Assembly: GCF_008830365.1 (NCBI RefSeq)
Contig: NZ_WBKI01000001.1
Coordinates: 372,001-436,000, forward strand
DNA length: 64,000 nt
Direction of reading: 5' to 3'
Source of the DNA: Serratia proteamaculans
GTDB lineage: Bacteria; Pseudomonadota; Gammaproteobacteria; Enterobacterales; Enterobacteriaceae
Shown here: positions 58,309 through 64,000 of the stretch, in pieces
Layout of the letters: each line of letters begins with the position of its first letter
Position numbering within the stretch: the stretch's first letter is position 1
Position numbers and translations under genes: made by a program
The notes under the pieces: model-generated
Told to the model about the DNA's origin: nothing
The model's database searches: none
What the model saw: only the letters and a program-made list of their open reading frames with translations

Positions 58309-59339
58309 GCGGCAACGTCCTTGGGTTCAAGCGCGGCAACCTGCTCACGCCACGGAGTTTGCTCCGGCTGGCCTTCGGTACGCTGGCCGTAAAGTTGAGC
58401 TATCTGGGTGCCGTCGGCGGCAAACAGTTCCAGACTGGTGACGAAGCCGTCTTTGGTGGGCTTGCGGGTGATCCAGCTTTCGGCGATCGCATCTTCGATC
58501 AGGTGCAGCGTGAAGCGGCGATTGAACACGTTAATCCAGCCTTCCTGCGGCATCAGACGTTCAATCTGACCGGTAAAGATCTGCACGCAGCCACGGTTGC
58601 CGACAAAAATCATGATTTCGTTCTGCAGGCCCATCGCGGCGTTAAGCAATTGGCTCAGGGCGCTGTTATCGACCCGATAGGCCAAATCGTTACCGACGGC
58701 GCTGAAGGCTTGCTGGCGGGTCAGTTTGTTGCGGCTCAACAACTGGAAGAACTGGTGAACGTCGGTCATTGCACGCCATTCCTGGTCAATTTTGTCGGCA
58801 TCTGGCGAGGCGTTACTGACCGTGGCGTCTGCCGGTTGCAGCGCCAGCTCTGGGTTTTCTGCGTTCAGGTGGCGTTCAACCAGCGCCATCCAGGCCGGCA
58901 AATCGGTTTCATCGGTGGTGTACACCTTATGCAGTGCGTCACCCTGATGATCGAAGAACTGAATGCTGTGACGTACACCGCGCTTGTTGGTTTCACTCAT
59001 GGCGAAAGCGCTGGCCCACTGGTTGAGGAACAGGCGCAGATCCAGCTCACGCGGGTTCAGGATCAGCCCGGCGTGGCCGTTCAGGTGCTGGTTGCGATAG
59101 CGGCCCATTTGCTCATGTACCGCGTAGCTGTTGCGGGTGATGGATTTGGTCATGCCGACCTGCTCGAGTTCGGTCAGCAGGGTACGGGCGTCCGCCAGCA
59201 GGCGACGGGTATCCTGACCGACGCGGGCGTGGGTCAGTTCCGCTTCACTGACGCCAAGCAGCTCAGCCAGATCGCGTGCATATTTGCCCGGGTTATCAAT
59301 TTTTGCCTGTTGGTAGCGTGCGTATAGGGTATTGCTCAT
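58305..59339 (-). CDS. hmuS: Haem-degrading/haem-trafficking protein HmuS
   Basis: Cytosolic 344-residue protein of the HemS/ChuS family with two repeated halves (about 1-170 and 180-340). It binds haem and may degrade it to release iron. [40 protein letters not shown] contains the conserved haem-ligand His region. It lies 63 bp downstream of hmuR. Confidence 0.93.
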   Translation of the reverse strand: MSNTLYARYQQAKIDNPGKYARDLAELLGVSEAELTHARVGQDTRRLLADARTLLTELEQVGMTKSITRNSYAVHEQMGRYRNQHLNGHAGLILNPRELDLRLFLNQWASAFAMSETNKRGVRHSIQFFDHQGDALHKVYTTDETDLPAWMALVERHLNAENPELALQPADATVSNASPDADKIDQEWRAMTDVHQFFQLLSRNKLTRQQAFSAVGNDLAYRVDNSALSQLLNAAMGLQNEIMIFVGNRGCVQIFTGQIERLMPQEGWINVFNRRFTLHLIEDAIAESWITRKPTKDGFVTSLELFAADGTQIAQLYGQRTEGQPEQTPWREQVAALEPKDVAA

Positions 59340-59402
59340 AGGGTGTTCTCCTGTGTGAGGTTCAATCGGCGGGCAATCGGCTTGCCCGCCGGATTCAAAA
59401 CG

Positions 59403-61448
59403 TTACCACTGATAGCTGACCAGCAGTTTGGCATTACGCCCATCCTGTGGAATGCCCTGTGGCGAGTAATATTCTTTATCAAAGGCGTTGCCCAGCACCA
59501 CCGTGGTGGTGACGCCCTGCAGGCGCTCACGGCCTTTGTAGCTGAGGTAGAAATCGTTGACGCCATAGCCGCCTTGCTCCGCCGTGCCGGTTGCCACGTG
59601 GGTGGATCTTTCGGCGAAGGTCGCTACCCAACCGGTCGACAGGCCGCTTTCACCTAAAGGGACGTCAAGCGAACTGGTAACCGTATCCGGGTTGATGTCG
59701 CTTAGCCATTCGCCGCTGTTGCCGTTCAACTCACCGCTGCGTGACTTATCTTTACCGCGCGTACGGTTGTAGGCCAGATCCCAATTAAACCACGGGGTTT
59801 GATAGCTCAGCGATGTATCCCAACCCCAGATTTTAGCGCGTGAGATATTTTGCGAGGCAGTCTGAGTCCGGGTGACGTACAGGCTGATGTAGTCTTTGGC
59901 ATCGGTGTCGAAGTAGCTGGCTTTGAACTGCAGGTTATCGCCAGCCATCAGTAAATCGTCGAAGCGCAGGCCGAAACCGTACTCCGCGGTGCTGGTGGTT
60001 TCAGGTCTCAGATTTGGGTTGGGAACCCAATAGTTGCCGGGAAAGTGCCTGGAGTCATTGTACATTTCGCCCATGGTAGGTGCGCGGAAAGCCTGGGAAT
60101 AAGAACCGAACAACATCAACCAATCGGTAGGTGAATAGGTCAGTGCGCCGCGGGATGACCACTTATCCGCATTAACATCATCATGGCCCTGGCTGCTGCC
60201 CTTGTAATTGTCGTAACGTGTTCCTGCCAGAAGGGTGACAGGGATATCACGCAACGTAATTTCATCCTGCAACCAGCCTGAGGCGAAGTCGATTTTAGCC
60301 TGTGGGAAGCTGGTAGTGGCGCCGCCTGGCGCTTGTTTTTGTTGATAGCTTTCTGAACCGTAGGTCAGCAGGTGCGAAGCGAAACTGTCGGCAAACAGGC
60401 GGGTGCGGTTTTCCAGTTTGGCACCGTGGGTGGTTTGCTTACGGAATTCATCCGTGGAGCCGGCATCGTGAGCGTTAATTTTGACTTCTGAGGTATACAC
60501 CTTAACGTCGGCGTCCAGCCATTGCTGATTTAGCGGTTTCAGCTTATAGCTCAACGCCGCATCGCGCTGGATAGTCGAGCGTTGGGTCATAGGATTGCTG
60601 CGGGAAAAATTGGGTTCCTGCGGGTTTTTTGGCTCACGGGCGCTGTTATTGTAATAGCGCAGATCGCCGCTCAGTGACTGAGCATCATCGATTTTCCAGG
60701 TTCCCTTGGCCAGCACATTGCTGATGGTTTCATCGTTGGGGGCATCAAAGCCGTTGCCCTGGCGTAGATCGCCGACGTCACGGGTACCGAACGACAACAG
60801 GCCGTCGAGATTGTCTGTCTTGCCATAGGCGCTGGCGCCCATACCCAGGCTATGATCGCCGCTGCCGGCGGTGCCGTAGACCCGGTAGCCAGTATCATGA
60901 CCCGGCAACAGCAGATCGGCGGCATCCACGGTTTCATAGGCGATCACCCCTCCCAAAGCCCCGCTGCCATACAGCATGGCGGCGGGGCCTTTAACCACCT
61001 CAATGCGTTTTACCAACGCCGGATCAAGGAAGGTGGCACCAATGTGCCCGGTGTCTGTGCCCTGGCGGATGCCATCGACCAGCGTCAATACGCCATTTTT
61101 ACCGTAGCCGCGCATAGAAACATCCTGACCGTTGCTACGGCCTGTACCATTGATGGTAAGCCCCGGTACGCGGCGTAGCATATCGGCGGCGCTGGTGGCG
61201 GTCTGGCTTTCAGGCGAATTACCCTCGATCACCGTAACCATCATCGGTGCTTCAAAGCTGCTGCGTGCGTTGCCGGTGGCGGCGACGGTCAGGGTTTCGT
61301 CGCTGGCGTTGTCCTTTTTTACCTGCGGGGTCGTGGAAGAAGAAGCAGGGGTACTGCTGGTTTGTGCAAAAGTCACCGTCGGCAGAGCGCAGGCAATCGC
61401 CAGACTCAATGCGGATAAACGCAGCCGGGTGGAATAGGTCAGAGGCAT
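59403..61448 (-). CDS. hmuR: TonB-dependent outer membrane haem receptor HmuR
   Basis: 681-residue receptor: signal peptide ending near VTFAQT, TonB box region around ETLTVAATGN, plug domain and 22-strand barrel. The haem receptor signatures FRAPTMGEMY and NPNLRPE flank a loop with a likely haem-ligand His (SRHFPGNYW). The C-terminus ends VSYQW with the terminal aromatic needed for Bam insertion. The start at 61448 gives the signal peptide MPLTYSTRLRLSALSLAIACALPTVTFA; the upstream longer frame is not conserved. Confidence 0.95.
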   Translation of the reverse strand: MPLTYSTRLRLSALSLAIACALPTVTFAQTSSTPASSSTTPQVKKDNASDETLTVAATGNARSSFEAPMMVTVIEGNSPESQTATSAADMLRRVPGLTINGTGRSNGQDVSMRGYGKNGVLTLVDGIRQGTDTGHIGATFLDPALVKRIEVVKGPAAMLYGSGALGGVIAYETVDAADLLLPGHDTGYRVYGTAGSGDHSLGMGASAYGKTDNLDGLLSFGTRDVGDLRQGNGFDAPNDETISNVLAKGTWKIDDAQSLSGDLRYYNNSAREPKNPQEPNFSRSNPMTQRSTIQRDAALSYKLKPLNQQWLDADVKVYTSEVKINAHDAGSTDEFRKQTTHGAKLENRTRLFADSFASHLLTYGSESYQQKQAPGGATTSFPQAKIDFASGWLQDEITLRDIPVTLLAGTRYDNYKGSSQGHDDVNADKWSSRGALTYSPTDWLMLFGSYSQAFRAPTMGEMYNDSRHFPGNYWVPNPNLRPETTSTAEYGFGLRFDDLLMAGDNLQFKASYFDTDAKDYISLYVTRTQTASQNISRAKIWGWDTSLSYQTPWFNWDLAYNRTRGKDKSRSGELNGNSGEWLSDINPDTVTSSLDVPLGESGLSTGWVATFAERSTHVATGTAEQGGYGVNDFYLSYKGRERLQGVTTTVVLGNAFDKEYYSPQGIPQDGRNAKLLVSYQW

Positions 61449-61542
61449 GTCGCAACTCTCCGTATGTTTTAAACATATCAATAGATTTGCTGGCTGCCTG
61501 GATCAAAAACGATCGGGGTGGCTGGCGTTGAGGTGTAAGGGG

Positions 61543-61734
61543 TTATTTGGTCAGGATCAATTTTCCGGCTTTGGTCTGCCGCAGTTGATAACGCTGGCCC
61601 TGATGGATGATGATCGCCACGCCGTCGGCATCAAGCAATTGCGCACTATCGTAGCAAGGAGGCGAAACCAGGCCGCTTTCAGCGGGGTGAGCTGCTTGGG
61701 CAGGCGGGGTACGGTTATAATTATCCATCGTCAT
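61543..61734 (-). CDS. hemP: Haem uptake protein HemP (HmuP family)
   Basis: 63-residue protein whose second half carries the family core LLDADGVAIIIHQGQRYQLRQTKAGKLILTK; the N-terminus is poorly conserved. HemP/HmuP often leads haem uptake operons and can activate receptor transcription with Fur. It is the first gene before hmuR, with a 94-bp gap that could hold a second promoter. Confidence 0.9.
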   Translation of the reverse strand: MTMDNYNRTPPAQAAHPAESGLVSPPCYDSAQLLDADGVAIIIHQGQRYQLRQTKAGKLILTK

Positions 61735-61771
61735 GTGTTTATAAAACAGACCGTTAAATAGTAATTAATAT

Positions 61772-61790
61772 CAAATTGAGAATCATTATC
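61772..61790 (-). promoter_or_regulatory. Fur box of hemP-hmuRSTUV
   Basis: The 19 bp ending in GAATCATTATC match the Fur consensus at about 15 positions and lie 37 bp upstream of hemP. Confidence 0.75.
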
Positions 61791-61896
61791 ATGTGAACGA
61801 AAGGTTACATCAAGGAAAATTTTCTTACCGATGGAACCTTTTTGCAAGAAGGTGATGTGAGACGGGCTGAGACGACTCAGCCCGTAAAAAACGGGG

Positions 61897-62382
61897 TTAT
61901 TTCAGCAGGGTTTCGATGCGCTCAAACAGGCGCTCGGGTTTGGTGATGGGCGCGTAGCGTTTTACCCGCTGGCCGTCGGCGGTCAGCAAGAACTTGGTGA
62001 AGTTCCATTTGATGCGTTGGCTGCCCAGAATGCCGGGTGCCAGGCGTTTTAATTCGCTGAACAGGGGATGCGCACCTGGGCCATTAACCTCAACCTTGCT
62101 GAACAGCGGGAAGCTGACGCCATAGTTCAGCGTACAAAAGTTGGCGATCTCCAGTGGATCGCCAGGTTCTTGTGCACCGAACTGATTGCAGGGGAAACCC
62201 AGCACCATCAGGCCGCGATCGCGATAGTACTGCCACAGATTTTCCAGCCCGTGGTACTGAGGCGTAAACCCGCATTTGCTGGCGGTGTTGACCACCAGGT
62301 AAGCCCGGGCAGGGAAGTCGCCCAGGGTTTTGTGCTCCCCTTGCAGTGTGACGCAGGGGATAGATAACAGTGAGTGGATCAT
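61897..62382 (-). CDS. Glutathione peroxidase family protein
   Basis: 161-residue thiol peroxidase with redox Cys in VNTASKCGFTPQYHGLENLW, the LGFPCNQFGAQEPGD motif (second Cys, as in thioredoxin-dependent members) and IKWNFTKFLLTADG. Start at 62382 (MIHSLLSIPCVTLQGEHK). It is a paralogue of BtuE in the same window. It lies upstream of hemP on the same strand, but the hemP Fur box indicates separate control. Confidence 0.88.
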   Translation of the reverse strand: MIHSLLSIPCVTLQGEHKTLGDFPARAYLVVNTASKCGFTPQYHGLENLWQYYRDRGLMVLGFPCNQFGAQEPGDPLEIANFCTLNYGVSFPLFSKVEVNGPGAHPLFSELKRLAPGILGSQRIKWNFTKFLLTADGQRVKRYAPITKPERLFERIETLLK

Positions 62383-62455
62383 GCCTTGGCTCCAAATCCG
62401 TTCCATGGGGAACTGCGAGAATTGCTACCAGTATAGATGAGTGAGTGGCGGGCGG

Positions 62456-62480
62456 AAAAACCGGGGCGGGCGCCCCGGTC
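62456..62480 (-). terminator. Terminator of aroH
   Basis: On the minus strand, ACCGGGGC / GCCCCGGT stem ends in TTTTT directly after the aroH stop. Confidence 0.88.
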
Positions 62481-62486
62481 ATGGGA

Positions 62487-63533
62487 TCAGAAGCGGGTGT
62501 CCACCGCATCGGCCAGCATGGCCAGCAGTTGTTCGCTATCGGACCAGCTCAGGCAAGGATCGGTGATGGACTGACCATAGGTCAGCGGCTGACCGGCAAC
62601 GATTTTCTGGGTGCCTTCCACCAGGAAACTTTCTGCCATTACACCGGCGACGGCGACGGAACCGGCGCGGATTTGCTGGCAGACGTTTTCGGCTACTTCC
62701 AACTGGCGACGATGCAATTTCTGGCAGTTACCGTGGCTGAAGTCGATCACCAACTGCTCCGGCAAATCGAATTCGCGCAGGCTGTCGCAGGCGGCGACCA
62801 CATCGGTAGCGTGGTAGTTTGGCATCTTGCCGCCACGCATGATGATATGGCCGTAAGGGTTGCCGCTGGTCTGATAGATTGTCATCTGCCCGTGTTTGTC
62901 CGGTGACAGGAACATATGTCCGGCCCGTGCCGCACGGATGGCATCAATCGCGATACGGGTGTTGCCGTCAGTGCCGTTCTTGAAGCCCACCGGGCAGGAA
63001 AGCGCAGAGGCCATTTCACGGTGGATCTGGCTTTCGGTAGTGCGTGCGCCAATCGCGCCCCAACTGATTAAGTCGGCAATGTACTGACCAACCACCATGT
63101 CGAGGAACTCGGTGGCGGTTGGCAGGCCGAGCTGGTTCACTTCCAGCAGCAGCCGACGCGCCATTTCGATCCCCCGATTGACCTGGAAGGTGCCATCCAG
63201 TGCCGGATCGGAAATCAGGCCTTTCCAGCCGACCACGGTACGCGGTTTTTCAAAATAGGTGCGCATCACGATTTCCAGACGGTCCTGGTAACGAATGCGC
63301 AGCGCATTCAGACGGCCGGCATAGTCGACGGCGGCGTCCAGATCGTGGATAGAGCAAGGGCCGATCACCACCAGCAGGCGACGATCTTCGCCGGTCAGGA
63401 TCTTTTCAATTCGCTGCCGTGAGGCAGTCACGTTGTCCGCGATTTCCGCCGAGATTGGCAACTTCTCCGCCAGTTCTTGTGGCGTGACGAGGCTGTCGAT
63501 GCGCGCGGTCCGCAGTTCATCTGTTTTGTGCAT
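62487..63533 (-). CDS. aroH: DAHP synthase AroH (tryptophan-sensitive type)
   Basis: First enzyme of the shikimate pathway (348 residues, as E. coli AroH), joining PEP and erythrose-4-phosphate. GPCSIHDLDAAVDYA, MRTYFEKPRTVVGWKGLISDP, GAIGARTTESQIHREMASALSCPVGFKNGTDG and IDFSHGNCQK are catalytic and metal-binding motifs. Closer to AroH than to AroG or AroF, with MHKTDELRTARIDSLVTP start. Tryptophan feedback is inferred from the family. Same position next to ppsR as in E. coli. Confidence 0.95.
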   Translation of the reverse strand: MHKTDELRTARIDSLVTPQELAEKLPISAEIADNVTASRQRIEKILTGEDRRLLVVIGPCSIHDLDAAVDYAGRLNALRIRYQDRLEIVMRTYFEKPRTVVGWKGLISDPALDGTFQVNRGIEMARRLLLEVNQLGLPTATEFLDMVVGQYIADLISWGAIGARTTESQIHREMASALSCPVGFKNGTDGNTRIAIDAIRAARAGHMFLSPDKHGQMTIYQTSGNPYGHIIMRGGKMPNYHATDVVAACDSLREFDLPEQLVIDFSHGNCQKLHRRQLEVAENVCQQIRAGSVAVAGVMAESFLVEGTQKIVAGQPLTYGQSITDPCLSWSDSEQLLAMLADAVDTRF

Positions 63534-63578
63534 GATTTTCTCTAAAGACTTTTCTTCGCTGCGGCAGGAGTGCCGGGA

Positions 63579-63594
63579 AGTGATGGCGATCACA
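63579..63594 (-). promoter_or_regulatory. CRP-like site upstream of aroH
   Basis: AGTGA-N6-TCACA differs from the TGTGA-N6-TCACA consensus by one base and lies 46 bp before the aroH start codon. Confidence 0.45.
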
Positions 63595-63696
63595 ATAACG
63601 TAAAAACCGATGAATTCAACCGGAGAAACTGTGTTCTGTTGATCAAAACCGCTAAAAAAAGCACAAAAAACGTGGCCCGTGGGGAAATAAACAACA

Positions 63697-63730
63697 GATG
63701 GCAGGGGGCTTCTTTCCCGCCATCTTATCA
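63697..63730 (-). terminator. Terminator of ppsR
   Basis: On the minus strand, AGATGGCGGG pairs with CCC(T)GCCATCT (one bulge), followed by GTTGTTTATTT. Confidence 0.6.
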
Positions 63731-64000
63731 TCAGAACATACGGCGGCTCATGCCCAGAATATCCAGTATTTTGGTCGAGATCTCTTCCACCGAATAATTG
63801 GTGGTGTTCAGATAACGGATCTGGTTTTTACGAAACAGCGCCTCGACTTCTGCAAGCTCCATCCGGCACTGGCGAATTGAGGCATAACGGCTGTTTTCTC
63901 GACGTTCTTCGCGGATGGCGGCCAAACGTTCCGGGTCGATGGTCAGGCCGAAAAGCTTGTGCTGAAACGGCTTCAGCGCCACGGGAAGGTGCAAATTGTC
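63731..64000 (-). CDS. ppsR: PpsR (YdiA), PEP synthase regulatory kinase/phosphorylase, C-terminal part
   Basis: The last roughly 89 codons of the DUF299 bifunctional enzyme that inactivates and reactivates PEP synthase by phosphorylation of a threonine. The visible segment [31 protein letters not shown]...[15 protein letters not shown] matches the E. coli C-terminus. The N-terminal part with the P-loop lies beyond the window. Confidence 0.93.
   Translation of the reverse strand, partial: DNLHLPVALKPFQHKLFGLTIDPERLAAIREERRENSRYASIRQCRMELAEVEALFRKNQIRYLNTTNYSVEEISTKILDILGMSRRMF

Noticed and set aside
58296-59327. 343-codon open frame antisense to hmuS
   Set aside because: It exactly shadows HmuS, has no family pattern, and HmuS fits the operon by overlap and homology.
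61801-61840. Nested inverted repeat (AAGGTT...AACCTT) between hemP and the peroxidase
   Set aside because: Short arms in AT-rich DNA, not in a terminator position with a T-run for the gene that ends there; it is probably chance.

Overview
The window reads as ordinary, gene-dense chromosome of an enterobacterium, most probably Serratia or a close relative. The proteins are near-identical in family and length to Escherichia coli, Salmonella and Yersinia ones. The backbone order follows E. coli (letAB-msrC-proQ-prc-htpX-yebQ-kdgR; tcyP-ydjM-hxpB-yniB-yniA; thrS-infC-rpmI-rplT-pheM-pheST-ihfA-btuCED-nlpC-ydiV position-selO; aroH-ppsR). Metabolic and iron blocks that E. coli K-12 lacks sit between these islands. 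The genus call is inferred from gene content; no rRNA or marker gene is present. I see no tRNA, rRNA, insertion sequence, prophage, integrase or CRISPR array.

Layout. (1) 1-8.8 kb: lipid transport (letAB), methionine sulfoxide repair (msrC), RNA chaperone and periplasmic protease (proQ-prc), heat-shock protease htpX with a readable sigma-32 promoter, an MFS exporter and kdgR. (2) 8.8-11.6 kb: a 2-aminoethylphosphonate degradation module, phnR divergent from phnW-phnX, with two copies of one 12-bp palindrome. (3) 11.6-18.6 kb: cystine uptake (tcyP), LexA-type ydjM, phosphatase hxpB, an unusual HdeD-like membrane/predicted papain-fold fusion, yniB, yniA and an acetyltransferase. (4) 18.6-23.4 kb: Fur-boxed Mn/Fe transporter sitABCD, an orphan GhoS-like protein and transglycosylase emtA. 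(5) 23.6-32.1 kb: a three-subunit membrane-bound gluconate or ketogluconate dehydrogenase, a serine-type permease, a lone metal/siderophore binding protein, marC and an unknown membrane protein. (6) 32.1-39.6 kb: the translation cluster with preserved RNA control elements: a tRNA-like thrS operator, an AUU start on infC, an L20-type hairpin and the pheM attenuator. (7) 39.7-55.6 kb: a Gly-repeat lipoprotein, a DUF2502 protein, B12 import (btuCED), the complete arnBCADTEF lipid A operon placed between btuD and nlpC, lplA, an EAL phosphodiesterase at the ydiV position, and selO. (8) 55.7-64 kb: haem uptake operon hemP-hmuRSTUV, a glutathione peroxidase, aroH and the 3' end of ppsR.

Working together: three iron/metal units (sit, the lone binding protein, hmu) carry Fur-like boxes of decreasing quality (about 16/19, 13/19 and 15/19 matches to the consensus, respectively). 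The arn operon has a PmrA-type box and makes and attaches L-Ara4N to lipid A. The gluconate dehydrogenase feeds electrons from periplasmic sugar acid oxidation to the respiratory chain.

No clearly new defence or mobile system is visible. The most unusual items are the HdeD-like/papain-like fusion, the EAL protein that keeps every catalytic residue where E. coli has degenerate YdiV, the hexanucleotide-repeat lipoprotein, the GhoS homologue without GhoT, and the paired PhnR-type operators.
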